Of a stretch of DNA of 64,000 bases, positions 12,226 through 24,220 are shown piece by piece. The stretch covers positions 3,347,056 to 3,411,055 of the forward strand of contig OY987228.1 in the NCBI GenBank assembly GCA_963920705.1. The letters are read 5' to 3'. The stretch's first letter is position 1. Every line of letters starts with the position of its first letter. The stretch comes from Odiellus spinosus (lineage: Eukaryota > Arthropoda > Arachnida > Opiliones > Phalangiidae). The notes beneath the pieces were generated by a model. That model worked only from the letters and a program-made list of their open reading frames with translations, was not told the DNA's origin and searched no databases. Made by a program: the position numbers and the translations under genes.

Positions 12226-13570
12226 CTTTATCAATATTTCATTATTTAAATCTGTGTTTAACTAGAGATACTCTCGTACCCGAAAGAAGTCTTATCAAAT
12301 TTTGTCAAAGTACCTTTGTCTGTATTAATTCGAATTCAGTGGACGGAGGGATCTTGGATACTTGTGTAAACGCACATTTCTTTAGATTCTTCATTCCACC
12401 CCAAGTTTGCAGCAAGCCTAAGCCTACACTACCCGTTATACCTTTGCTTTTTTGACTAAACGATATATATGGAAAATAGATTAGCGCGTGCTGCCAACTC
12501 AAGCTGGTATTAAAGGGTCACATTTCTTTAAATTTTTGGACAATTTCTTAAATATCTTCTAAACTATCTCGAATTTTAAATAGATTTTTCGGCTACATTA
12601 TTAATTAGATTAAGTTTAACCATTTTGATATTTTTAGTTTTAATAAAAATTAATATTGCGTTTCATTTCCCGAAACGATATCACACCATAAGGCTCATTT
12701 GTATTCATTACAAAAAGGTAGTATATAAAAAGTTCGTAGGCCTTTATTAATCGAGTGATGTGGCCATGAATTGGGAGGAAAACCCCCTCCCTCCCATGTC
12801 TTGCTGATTCTTGATCTCTAGGCACTTGGCAGGCGACGTTAATTTACCCATTGGTGGGGCGATGTTTGGTGAGTGGAAGATTGATGTGGACCATATTAGC
12901 CTCGCTAGTATGGCCCGCTGAGATCGGTAACTAGAGGTTGGACCTTGGTGTGGGGATGGTTGGAGGTGATTATAACAGTGGGAGACGTCCCATTGCGTAT
13001 AATCACCTTCAACTGTCCAGGTTCGACCGTAAAGTGGATGGTGGAAGGCGATAATATCCAATGGGAGACGTCCTGTTCTATATAATTTAACGACACCTGA
13101 AACTCAATGTGGCAGCCACGCATAAAGGAGGTAATTCCCCGGAATTGAAAGATAAACTGGCATGATTACGTCTCTAGACTTTTTGCTCCACGAGCTAGGT
13201 CACGTGATATCTGGTTACACCGGAAGTAGTGTACGCCGGAAGTGACACACATACACAAAAAGAGACACACAGACACAAAAACAGACACACAAACACAAAG
13301 TTACACAGACACGAACAGTGTACAACCTCCCCCTGAACTAAAGTTCAGTCGGGGAGGTAAAAACATCCAAAATGGTATCAATTTTTAGCCTTTGTTATGT
13401 TCCCCGTCTGTAAAGTGTTAATTTAAAAGAATATGTATTTTTAATAGATAATATCCCGTTTTGGCTACAAAATTTAACTAGGCTTAAAATCCGTATTTAA
13501 CATTTTACACGCGCTCTTTATTCTTTTCTAGCGTGCTTGAGCAACCGTTCGAATTTCAACAGTTTAAAAT
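12226..13570. other. Unassigned region
   Basis: The open frames here (for example 12747-13061, minus strand) have no recognisable domain. A CA-rich simple repeat (ACACAGACACAAAAACAG type) occupies about 13245-13315, just before a hairpin. The segment could be the end of an unidentified transposon, but no second terminus was found. Confidence 0.45.
13325..13358. repeat. GC-rich hairpin
   Basis: ACCTCCCCCTGAACT pairs with AGTTCAGTCGGGGAGGT across a 2-bp loop, with one bulge. Terminal hairpins of this sort occur at the ends of some transposons; the host element is not identified. Confidence 0.7.
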
Positions 13571-15170
13571 ATCAAAATTTCCCTATCAGTGATTTTGCAA
13601 ATTTCCCGATCCGAGATTTTGCAGATTTCCCTATCCGAGATTTTGCAAATTTCCCTATCCGAGATTTTGCAAATTTCCCTATCCGAGATTTTGCAAATTT
13701 CCCTATCCGAGATTTTGCAAATTTCCCTATACGAGATTTTGCAAATTTCCCTATCCGAGATTTTGCAAATTTCCCTATCCGAGATTTTGCAAATTTCCCT
13801 ATCCGAGATTTTGCAAATTTCCCTATCCGAGATTTTGCAAATTTCCCTATCCGAGATTTTGCAAATTTCCCTATCCGAGATTTTGCAAATTTCCCTATCC
13901 GAGATTTTGCAAATTTCCCTATCCGAGATTTTGCATATTTCCTTATCCGAGATTTTACAATTTCCCAATTTCCCAATCCGAGATTTTACAATTTCCCAAT
14001 TTCCCAATCCGAGATTTTACAATTTCCCAATCCGAGATTTTACAATTTCCCAATCCGAGATTTAACAATTTCCCAATCCAAGATTTTACAATTTCCCAAT
14101 CCAAGATTTTACAATTTCCCAATCCAAGATTTTACAATTTCCCAATCCAAGATTTTACAATTTCCCAATCCAAGATTTTACAATTTCCCTATCCAAGATT
14201 TTACAATTTCCCTATCCAAGATTTTACAACTTCCCTTTCCAAGATTTTAAAATTTCCCTATCCAAGATTTTACAATTTCCCTATCCAAGATTTCACGATT
14301 TCCCTATCCAAGGTTTCACGATTTCCCTATCCAAGATTTCACGATTTCCCTATCTAAGATTTCACGATTTCCCTATCCAAGATTTCACAATTTCCCTATC
14401 CAAGATTTCACAATTTCCCTATCCAAGATTTCACAATTTCCCTATCCAAGATTTCAAAATTTCCCTATCCAAGATTTCACAATTTCCCTATCCAAGATTT
14501 CACAATTTCCCTATCCAAGATTTCACAATTTCCCTATCCAAGATTTCACAATTTCCCTATCCGAGATTTCACAATTTTCCTATCCGAGATTTCGCAATTT
14601 CCCTATCCGAGATTTCACAACTTACCTATCCGAGATTTCACAACTTACCTATCCGAGATTTCACAACTTACCTATCCGAGATTTCACAACTTAGCTATCC
14701 GAGATTTCGCAATTTCCCTATCCGAGATTTCATGATTTCCCTATCCGAGATTTCACGATTTCCCTATCCAAGATTTCACGATTTCCCTATCCAAGATTTC
14801 ACAATTTCCCTATCCGAGATTTCACAACTTACCTATCCGAGATTTCGCAACTTACCTATCCGAGATTTCGCAATTTCCCTAACCGAGATTTCCCAATTTC
14901 CGTATACGAGATTTTGCAATTTCCCTATCCGAGATTTTGCAATTTCCCTATCCGAGATTTTGCAATTTCCCTATCCGAGATTTTGCAATTTCCCTATCCG
15001 ATATTTTACAATTTCCCTATCCGAGATTTTGCCAATTTCCCTACCCAAGATTTTACAATTTCCTTATCCAAGATTTTACAATTTTCCTATTCGAGATTTC
15101 ACAATTTCCCTATCCGAGATTTTACAATTTCCCTATCCGAGATTTTACAATTTCCCTATCCGAGATATTA
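13571..15170 (+). repeat. 23/24-bp minisatellite, about 68 copies, graded variants
   Basis: It begins as a 24-bp unit (GATTTTGCAAATTTCCCTAT plus CCGA). It then changes stepwise to 23-bp forms: GATTTTACAATTTCCCAATC, then GATTTCACAATTTCCCTATC, then ACTTACCTATC forms and back to TTTTGCAATTTCCC. Blocks of identical variants lie side by side. A few more copies reappear at 16100-16150, after an inserted palindromic element. Open frames through it are artefacts. Confidence 0.95.
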
Positions 15171-15175
15171 CCATT

Positions 15176-16092
15176 TCGGGATATTACCAATAGATAGAAA
15201 TTCATCCGATCGACAAAGGGTCCTTTGGATCGAAATTTATCTGATCGACAGTGTGTCTCATTTGATCGATGGGATAGCCCCATTTGATCGAAATTTATTT
15301 GATCGACAGTCTCTCTCGTTTTTTACCAATAGATAGAAATTCATTCGATCGACAAAGGGTCCATTGGATCGAAATTTATCTGATCGACAGTGTGTCTCAT
15401 TTGATCGACGGAATAGCCCCATTTGATCGAAATTTATTTGATCGACAGTCTCTCTCGTTTTAATTGAGTTGCCGTGACCCGTTGCCCGAAAGGGTAGCCA
15501 GCATGGATTGTAAAAAGATACTGAGTTTGAATCCACATCGTGAAAATGGTGTGTTAAATAATCGAAATTATTTGGTTAATATATAAAATTATTGCGTTTT
15601 GTCGGGTTAGGTTAGGTTAGGTTAGGTTGGGTTAGGTTATTAAATTAATTTTAAAAATACTTAATATTGCATGGATTTAAAAATCGATAGGTTTTAAATT
15701 AACTAATCGATTTTTAAATCTATGCAGTATCAAGTCTTTTTGAATTTTATTTGATATTTTCGATCATTTGGTTCTGCATGTCGATCCAATGGTACTTCAT
15801 ATCTATTCCACTCAATCTTTTTAACTGTCGATCATTTGAATCTTCTTTTTGTAAGTGTCGATCATTTGGTTCTGCATGTCGATCCACTGAATTTCGATCT
15901 AATGGACCCTGTGTCGATCAAATGAATTTCGATCCAATGGTACTGCATGTCTATTACTTTCAATCTTTTTTACCTGTCGATCATTTGAGTCTTCTTTTTT
16001 TAAGTGTCGATCATTTGGTTCTGCATGTCGATCCATTGAATTTCGATCTAATGGACCCTGTGTCGATCAAATGAATTTCGATCCAATGGTAC
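15176..16092. mobile_element. TTAGG-centred palindromic element 1
   Basis: The left arm is a two-fold ~145-bp repeat built of words such as TTTGATCGAAATTTATTTGA and GATCGACA. The right arm carries the same words on the other strand (CCATTGGATCGAAATTCATT and GATCGACACAGGGTCCATT when complemented). The centre (15607-15645) is GGGTTAGGTTAGGTTAGG-type telomere-like sequence, within about 15 bp of the geometric midpoint. Minisatellite of the 23-bp family lies on both sides, so this is an insertion into that array. No coding content. Confidence 0.7.
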
Positions 16093-16150
16093 TAAGCCTT
16101 CAATTTCCCTATCCAAGATTTTACAGATTACCTATCCAAGAATTTACAAT

Positions 16151-17994
16151 AGAAGATAACATTGTCAAGTTCGACCTCAAATGGTATGGGTTAGGATTTC
16201 TAAAGAGTGTTGGAAGAAGGCCATTATTCTACCTTAGGATGAAGTGTACAAAAATGATTCTGATAGTCAAGGGGTCACGCCTAAAATGATGGCAAGGGAT
16301 CTTCCCTAAAGGAAATCAAGAAGGTTGTGGTACCATTAAAATTGGAATCATTTTTGTACAACGTAGGCAAATAAGTTTTCGATGAAGGCCACTAGGGGAA
16401 TGAAATCATTGAGTTGGAATTTTGTTGGTGCCATTTACACGATTTATCTTAAGGTACGGATTCTGTGGGTTTTTGCATGATCAATTCAAGAAACGCGTGT
16501 TTAATATGTTCAGGAATGTTCTGGAAACATGATATTTTTTTAATGTTACGGAATGTTTATGAAATTGAAATTTAAATTTTCAGAAAAGGCTTTCGCACGT
16601 TTGAAATTCGTCATATAATTGCGAACTATTGTTTTATAGAATTATAAAGTTAAATTGTCTTCTTTAAAAGTAAGTTAAGTCACGAGAATATTTGTTCAGT
16701 TGAATCTTCCCCTTGATTGGCTAAAATTTGATTCACCTCTCTACTGGCCCTCACGAGACATTACACATACACCACAATTGCAAATGAAAAAAAAAAACCA
16801 TGCTACAATGGCTAGAAAATAGTTTGGGTACTTACGTAGAGATCCATCATCTTCTAACGATGGTCATTTCCAGAACTTATTTCACACTTAGTCCAACGTA
16901 TCCACAAATAATCCAAAACGTATCCACAAATAATCAAACGTATCCACAATTATTCCATTGTACTCGCAATTAGTCCAAGGTGTTCACAATTTATGAAATA
17001 TACTCGCAATTAATCCAATGTATTCACAATTTGTCTAATGATTGCTTGACTTCATCAATTATTTAAATCTAGGAAATATTCATGTTTTTAGTTGCGCAAT
17101 CGGTTTATCACATCTGCTTCTAGGCGTAGAATGTTTTTGCAAATAGATTAGGCGTAGATATTCGGATAAAAACATTACAATAGGGTGCGCTTTACAAAAT
17201 TCATGTAAGATGCCAAAAGCGTTAAAAACAATTCAAACCTTAAACATTTCATTCCCAGCTAGCAGCGAAGACGGCGAATTCACCAATAAAACAACGACAG
17301 CCAATGATGTTTTCGCTAAGCCTAACTAGGCCCGTCAAAGCAAAAAAAAATACGAAGTCACCGGCGAACGCGATATGCGAATCTCGCCGAAACACAAAAT
17401 ATACATCCAAAGGGCGCAAAGAAATGAAGTACAAAGATAGTAGCACTATTCACGAGTTAAATAAACCGTAGATTGGTTCATTAACACCATGTTTTTTTAC
17501 GAAATCAATTAAAAATTATAGAGCTTAAATGACCGTTAACTCACCCGTCGTGACGTAATTCGCGACACTAAAAAATGTCTTATCTGTTATCTGCCTCCTT
17601 AATTTTTCGGGAACATTCAAGACTAGGAGTAGGAACTTGGACTAGGAGTAGGTATACGGAAATGGAGTAGTAAATAAGCATGGGTAAAAACTTAAAAATA
17701 GAGAGAATATTTAATAACATTTAAATAAATTTAGACCCGCTACTAAAATGTTGGTTGGATTAATTTGCGAGTGTTAATATTTAGAAATGTATCTCATTTT
17801 CATTATTAAAGAAATAACGATAAACTTAAAATGTTTAGGAATTTCACTTCATATTTGCGTATCTCACTTAAATCTAATTGTATTTGGCTATAAATTGAAA
17901 GAAATTAAATAGAATTCATAATAGATAATGTAATGTAAGTTTTATCATTCAAAAATATGTATTCTTTACCGTATTAATGTAATATGATTGGTAG
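16151..17994. other. No gene recognised; one degenerate short tandem array
   Basis: At 16891-17040 the words CGTATCCACAAATAATCCAA and close variants (GTACTCGCAATTAGTCCAA, GTATTCACAATTTGTC) recur about seven times at ~22-25 bp spacing. The rest shows no supported reading frame or repeat. Confidence 0.5.
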
Positions 17995-18002
17995 TTTATT
18001 AT

Positions 18003-18398
18003 CAGTGGCGGCGGACGGTTCTTATTTTGGGGGGGGGGGGGGGACATTTTTCGTTAAAGAACTTGGAAACAAGTTGCTCAAGACCAATATACCTGAAGGC
18101 TATGGTTGTACTATCGCTCTTCTACAGACGGACTCGCGTAGAAATAAATCATATACCTTATTTAAAGACAGTCTCTTTATAATTTTTGTTATTATATTAT
18201 ATTATTTTCTTAAAAACTCCAAACAGGTTGAGATTATAGACTGATTTTTCTTATAATTCATTAAATTCAATTATATTCTGAGATTAATCAGAGTATTGAC
18301 TAAACAATTTGGGGAGGGACACGTATATTGGTTGTCCCCACCTGGTTTAATTGAGGGGGGACAATGTCCCCCTGTCCCCACCCGTTCCGCCGCCACTG
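18003..18398. mobile_element. hAT-type non-autonomous element (MITE)
   Basis: The ends are CAGTGGCGGCGGA and TCCGCCGCCACTG. A perfect 8-bp direct repeat, TTTATTAT, flanks the element (17995-18002 and 18399-18406). The 8-bp duplication and CAGTGG start fit hAT-family transposition. The interior (396 bp in all) has a long G run near 18030-18045 and no transposase. Confidence 0.9.
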
Positions 18399-19056
18399 TT
18401 TATTATAAGAAAAAGACTTATTTCCGTCCCTGCAGTTTGGCTATGAGTCAAAACTTGACAGCCAACTAATTCATCAATTTAACACGGAAAATCAACTTCA
18501 CGTAAATATTGACCGTAGCAACAAGTTCGAAAAGACACCAATATGCGCTATACCTTAAAAAAGAACGCAATTATTCAAATAGGTTTCTATCTAGAGTATA
18601 CAAAAAAAAAAAAAAAAACATTATACCACGGGTAAGAGTGTAAATAAAGGATGATGAAGTAATTTGAAGGGTTCAATTTTCCGCAGAGTAAATGTTTATT
18701 TATTAATAATTAATTTTGCAAAGCCACGGGGATTTTAAAGATTACGCGTAATCGATTTAGTACAGTAAAAAGTACAGCCTGCAGTACATCGAAATGAGCC
18801 TGAAGTAGCTCCCTGCCACGAAAAAATGGCAAGCTCTTGTTTGCCTGTTTTCAAGGCCATAACTTTCCAATCTGAGCAATAGTGCTAAGGCCTGGAACTG
18901 CCACCATAGAACATTAATACATTTACTGAAAGAACGAAACGATTCAAGTGCGGCCGAACTTAAGATTAGAGTGGCAGTTGCCTTAGATAAATACAATTTT
19001 TTGTTTTATTCAGGTTTGTTTTTTAATAAACGAAGCGCGTGATCGAGGAGGCTATG

Positions 19057-19246
19057 CCTGAACTCGTTATAATAGGCTTAAGGTTTTCAATTTTTTAGAT
19101 AAAATTTGCGCGAGACTTTGTTTTAAAATCTGTTTAAATGTCTCGTGCGAGACTTTTCGCGGGAAAAGTGCGCAACAGATTTTAAAACAAAGTCTCGCGC
19201 AAATTTTATCTAAAAAATTGAAAACCTTAAGCCTAACGAGTTCAGG
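19057..19246. repeat. Foldback element with ~75-bp arms
   Basis: Arms CCTGAACTCGTT ... AGGCTTAAGGTTTTCAATTT ... GCGCGAGACTTTG are mirrored on the right with one short indel. The loop of about 40 bp itself contains GTCTCGTGCGAGAC. No coding content. Confidence 0.85.
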
Positions 19247-19498
19247 AAAGCTAGTTTATTTCATTGTTCTTCGTAATTTTTCATTTCTAGTTCATATTTC
19301 TGCCTTTTTAAAGGCGGAATATTATACTTCTTTCAATTTATTGGTGTTACTGCCTTTTTAAATTAAATTTTACGAATATTGATTCAAAATTAATGAATTA
19401 ATTTATATTTACCGATGCCTAATAATATTCGCTCGTTTAAATATAACTAAATTCATTTATTTGGCTTAATTATTTAAATTGTAATTTCCATAGATATC

Positions 19499-21058
19499 GT
19501 ATATATAGCTGGCTAGATACCGTATTAAATCGAGGGAAAATACGGGAGGTATAGATAGCAGACTACGGCAATGGAGACCTACAATGCTGGGGAAAAATCA
19601 GATCAGCGCCATCTATACCCGAAAATGGAAAGCTCAAAATGCGAGAAGTTTAATTTTCCCGCTTCGGCCAGAAAATGTTTTTTTTTTTTTTAATATTATT
19701 CGACAGAAGAGAATGAAATCGGCTCAAAACGTGTTAAAAAAGTTGTTTTTTACATGATCCATCAATTTTTAAAAGGTAAATATAACATATACATTATTTA
19801 AATCAATAAATATTATTTGGTTCGCTAACCCTTGGCCTTCTCTATAATGGAATTTCAGTTTAACTCTGCTTACAATTACGATACAAGTTCTAGAACTGAC
19901 TACAAGACGAGCAAAATGGGTGAATATTTTGACTTTGCATGACAAGGGAAGCGTAATAATTTTCAAATAGATTGATGGATTATGTAAACCCCCATTATTT
20001 TTCATTTGTGTAAATCTAGAATGTCTGTCAAATGCATAGTTGTGCTCATTTGGTGGTTCTTCAAGGGCTGCTAAGCATTTATCGCAACTAATAATTTTGC
20101 ACAACTTGGAAACAACGAATCCTGAAATGTAATAAACTGCGTTCTCTAGAGTGTTGCTGTTCAATGAAGAATTCTTCAATTTCAGATTCTTGTTCAAGTT
20201 GCAGCGGTTGTAATAGTTGATTAACTTTTATAAGTTGATTTAACTTTTGCTCAAGCTATATTCTGAGTTTCAGGTACTTTAAATATCCACAAATTACTAT
20301 GCTTGAAGCCAGTAAATAAATGAATAAGTACCCCAAATTTGGAGTGCAGGGTACAAAAGTTAAATTACCTACACGCAAAGTTTCATGATCAAAATTTAGA
20401 GGTAAAACATCAGAATACGTCGGTTTTTGCAGATTCTTCGTATAAATAAAAAATTGTTGATTAAACACTACCAAAAAGTGTAATTGCTTAAGTATAAACC
20501 TTGGAAGGTATTGCTTGCTTTGAAAGAAATCGTTTGCCATTTCGGTGGACAATATCACTTTCCAAAAAAATGTTCGCTGCAAATGAAGGAATTGGAATTA
20601 GGCCTAAAATCATCTAAATCAACAGCCTCAATCCATTTGGCATGTAATTCCGGGTTGGATATGGGAAATCTATAAATTTGCATGATACTAGTTATTAATT
20701 TACTTAATTCTTGAGTAGTTTTGTTCATACATGTGAAAAGATATTTCTTTTCTAGTGGTTGACTTATTGCGGCAATGTGAAAACGAACAGGTTTTAACCA
20801 TTTTGTATTAAAAAAAAAACACTTGCTTCAAAAATAGCCGAGCTTTATTTCTTATATTTTCTTTACAAAAGAAACAAAAATTCCCGCGGGTTTTTGAAAA
20901 AGCACTTAATTAGAGGTTCCAGGTATCTAATATAGATGGCGCTGTTCAGATTTTTCCCCAGATAATAGCCGTCGTCTGCTATTTGTCCCCTCCGCGTTTT
21001 ACTCCTCGGGCCTAACCCAGGGAAATGTATCTAGCCAGTTATATATACGATATCTATG
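19499..21058 (-). mobile_element. P-element-like DNA transposon, internally deleted
   Basis: The element is 1560 bp, with ends CATAGATATCGTATATATA and its complement TATATATACGATATCTATG. It is flanked by a perfect 8-bp direct repeat GTAATTTC (19491-19498 and 21059-21066). The 8-bp duplication and CA...TG ends are as in P elements. The terminal inverted repeats extend about 140 bp with interruptions, including GGGGAAAAATC and AGCGCCATCTATA blocks shared by both ends. The interior holds N- and C-terminal pieces of a THAP-type P transposase on the minus strand, but not the catalytic middle. Confidence 0.92.
19769..20801 (-). pseudogene. P-element/THAP9-type transposase remnant
   Basis: The start codon is at 20801, followed by MVKTCSFSHCRNKS, the first half of a C2CH THAP zinc finger. 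A likely ~65-base intron (GTATGA donor near 20739, TTTATAG acceptor near 20671) leads to FPISNPELHAKWIEAV and then SFICSEHF, the C and H ligands of the THAP domain. This gives a complete-looking DNA-binding domain by about 20560. Downstream, at about 20030-20130, lies VYYISGFVVSKLCKI followed by a CxxC, typical of the C-terminal region of P transposases. The RNase-H-like catalytic region and GTP-binding region are missing or scrambled. The fragment might still encode a DNA-binding repressor-like protein, but this is speculative. Confidence 0.75.
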
Positions 21059-21528
21059 GTAATTTCAACCAGTCGGAGTTTTCCCAGCTATTGTACTAAT
21101 TTTTCATTGGAAATTGAGTTATATCCTCAGCATACAAGGCCTGAACAAATATATATCACGGAAAAAAAAAACCTCAATTTAAACAATTTTCTAAAATGGA
21201 ATAGTCCGACACATTTTGGCAACCGTTTAACGTCTTCCAATGTAAACAATTTTCGAACTAAGATCAGCCGTAATTTGCAGAGTTTTTACTACATATAAAC
21301 GTTACGGTTTATTATTCTTCTGCTGAAAAGGAAAGTCGACTCCGCGCGCGCCTTGTTTCCCCGGGGATTTTTTTCCCCTCTCGGTTTCAGCCCCCTTATA
21401 TTTCCTTTTCTTCCGTTCATACAAAATATCGAATGATGATTTATTAAAATGAAAGGAAAACGTGAGGTTGAGATTTCCCCTTTATTAAGTTCTCGTACTA
21501 TGCACTCTTTAGCGCGAACGCGAATAAT

Positions 21529-22706
21529 TTACGTTGTTCGTGGAAGAAAGCTAATGCGGCTATGGAATAAATCAAATAGCTCCATTAGATAATCGTAACT
21601 TTCTAGCCCGGTAAAATGTTTCACTTTTTGGGTATTTTCAACAAAATAATATTCAGTGAAGCTTCTTACGTCTAGTTCTTTTTTAAAATATTCAAGTCTT
21701 TCCATTTTAATTTCCATTTCTTATCTGTAACTAGCTATTAGGCTTTCCATTTCTTCTATCTTAACACTTAATTCTTCAATTAACAATTTAGCTTCCTTTA
21801 AATCAACAACCGTAGCCTCCAAAATAACTTCATCACATACCCGAGTAAAGGTTTGGTTACTCGCAACAACTAAAATTTCATCGTTTGTTTGTGAAGCTCT
21901 ATCTGGAGATACTACATTATCTGTCTGTATATATATATATATTTTTTTAACAAAAGTCTCTAAGGTCTGGACTCCAACTTCTTGAAATTCTTTCATAGTA
22001 CAGTAACCGTTTGAAGTGTTAAATGATACCCCAGAATCCTCTAAATCACTATGATTCGCAGGAGTATTTTCCACTGTGTCAATTTCAGTTCCAAAGTCCG
22101 AGTCTTTCTCTATGTTCATCAGCTCCGTTTCGAAGTTTTCAAACGAATCAAGATTAATTCCGGAGCCAGAGGCTTTCTCGTTGTTCATCGTCTCTGGAAT
22201 TTTGCTAGGGCGTCTCTCATTATTTACTACAAATTTAATTGATGTAATAATTGAAATGAACGTTAAGCAAAATATTACCTTTCAACTTATAACGATTATT
22301 TTTTCTTTGATAGCGATTTACTCGAGCTAAAAGTTTAGCTTCCTCCTTTTCACTTCTTGCCTTGACGTTTAAAAAGGGGTCAGGTAAACAATCAGGATTT
22401 GTATTATCAAAAAGACTAGCTGGGGCCCCTAAAAAAATGTTTTATTAGAAGAAATTTAAAAGAAAATATAAGCCAAAAATAACCTGAGACATACCTGAGA
22501 AGAAATGATTTGAACATACTCTTATTTGGTTTCCTACATTCGACGTTCGCTTAAGCCTTAGTCTTTTTATCCACTGTATACGTCTATGTTCCGATAGCTT
22601 TTGGGCTATTTCCCCTTGATTAACAATTATTTTGGGAATTCTATCCTAAATCATTTGAGCAACCAGTAACACTTTTGCATCCTTTAATATAACACCTTTG
22701 AACCAT
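21529..22706 (-). pseudogene. Second THAP transposase remnant (ISL2EU/DDE-4-like), truncated
   Basis: The start is MVQRCYIKGCKS (22706). After a frame break it continues with HRRIQWIKRLRLKR and RVCSNHFFSG, the second half of a THAP zinc finger ending near 22490. A GTATG donor there and a TTTTTTAG acceptor near 22431 join to GAPASLFDNTNPDCLPD, the kind of segment that follows THAP in these transposases. The downstream frames (21721-22188, then 21529-21717) contain a coiled-coil-like glutamate-rich stretch and HFTGLESYDYLMELFDLF. That last motif usually precedes the catalytic domain of ISL2EU/Harbinger-related transposases. The catalytic domain is absent, so the gene is truncated. Terminal repeats were not found. 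Family is inferred from motif memory. Confidence 0.6.
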
Positions 22707-22990
22707 ATTAAATTATTTGGCTAAATAATCAACTGTTATAACACAGCAAAAGTATACCAACATGTCTTCCAGAATAAAATAGTGCCGACCTATACCACGG
22801 GTGGCGCTATACACATAATGTGACGTTACGTGACATACACGAGCCAATTCCCTATTGTGATAATTCCTTTGTTCTCAACAATCGCGGGGATATAAATTTC
22901 TGAAGTATTTCCAGAATGTTTTTTATTCGTTACAAGTAAAAAGGCTAGTTTATAATTGCTAAAATCAGTTTCTCGAGAACTTTCGTAACG

Positions 22991-24220
22991 ATGGAAGATG
23001 CGATTAATCTACCCGCGGAGAACTTTTTTATATCAAAAGAAAGAAACGAAGACATTGGTATTCTCGATTCAAGTTTGAAGGTATTTAACGTTACCGTGAA
23101 CGAAGAAATTGACATGAAAGAAAATACTGAAGACACTCTTCTTGATTCGAGTATAAAGGAGTTAAATGTTCCTCAGAAAGAAGTAATTGTTGTTGACAGC
23201 CCAGTAGTGACCAACTCCAAAAGAAAAGCCCTCAATATCCTGGATAAAACTGCGTTGGAGAAAAAGGTACGGCTACCATTATCCTTATTTTTTTATCGCT
23301 GGAGAACAATTGCAACATCATTTAGATATATATCAATTAAAATTGACGCGAGTAACGATTAACGCGCATCAATTCCTATCCTAAGTTCCTAACCCAACCT
23401 ACTGTAACTTAACCTATTGTGATCAAGGGCTTGATTTATACTATAGAAAACCAAACCTGTTTGTTGCCTTTTAATTTCAATTAACTTATAGGTCCATGAA
23501 GTCTATGAAGGGATTGGTAACAGGGTCATACCATAGGATTTCGACGTGCGATGTGGGTCAACCATTTTGTTTTCGCTTAAGAAACTAGCGTAACCGGGGA
23601 AAAAAGGGGGTGGGTTTCTCTATTTATTCTATCTTATTATCAAACCTATTTTCCCCCAGGGTTACCAATTTTCCTTTGGAAGGAATTGGGAGATTCCTTT
23701 AATAATATTTCCTAAATTTTACAACGTATATTACACTCGCGTTATAATTAAGGTTAATCTCCTTTTCTCTGTGATGATTAAGTTTTTACTTAAATAATTA
23801 CAAAGTATTCTAAGCGATGGTCTAAACTAAAAAAGCTCTCACCGGAACGATATAATTTGTGGCAACATTTTTACTGATTTCATCTATTGATAATCCAATA
23901 TTTCTTTTAAGAAATTGAAATTTATGGCTGGGATTACAATTTTAATCTTAGTATTGATTATTTTTCAATAAATTTGATCGTAGATGCTCCTAGCGAAGGA
24001 CGCCGAAAGAGTTCAAAAAGAAAAGTGGTACATTCATCTTCAATCACTCTTAAATCGCAGTAAATTTTATTCCAAAATTTTGTTGGATAAAATTGAGCGT
24101 CAAAATATTATCAAAAACAAGATGCGCAAGGCAGTCTTAACGCTTTTCGCTCTATATAGCAAGATATACGAAACACTGCTGCGAAGCTTGTACCTTAATC
24201 AAGACCGCGTGGAACCATAA
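22991..24220 (+). CDS. LSH/HELLS-like N-terminal fragment, two exons
   Basis: Exon 1 (22991-23266, 92 codons) is acidic and ends AAAAAG before a GTAC donor. Exon 2 (23984-24220) follows a TGATCGTAG acceptor in the same phase. Exon 2 encodes DAERVQKEKWYIHLQSLLNR and FYSKILLDKIERQN. This resembles the coiled N-terminal segment of lymphoid-specific helicase (a SNF2-family remodeller), where a ...LQ.LL..S..YSK.LL.K...Q pattern precedes the ATPase. After that the frame runs 30 more codons to a stop. No helicase motifs are present here or beyond the Polinton. It is either a truncated duplicate, the first exons of a longer gene with unseen splicing, or a short expressed product. The similarity is short; only the N-terminal coiled segment is supported. 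Confidence 0.45.

Noticed and set aside
12747-13123. Overlapping minus-strand frames of 72-104 codons
   Set aside because: No known motif. The region shows imperfect internal DNA repeats (GGGAGACGTCC) that explain apparent structure.
13537-15336. Several 80-240-codon repetitive frames on both strands
   Set aside because: Readings of the 23/24-bp minisatellite; variants change at DNA level without preserving any protein.
15465-15545. tRNA or SINE head (GAGTTTGAATCC resembles a B box)
   Set aside because: No convincing A box, arms or tail; the B-box match is imperfect.
15607-15645. Chromosome end or telomere junction
   Set aside because: Only about six units, interrupted, and placed at the centre of a palindromic element with unrelated sequence on both sides.
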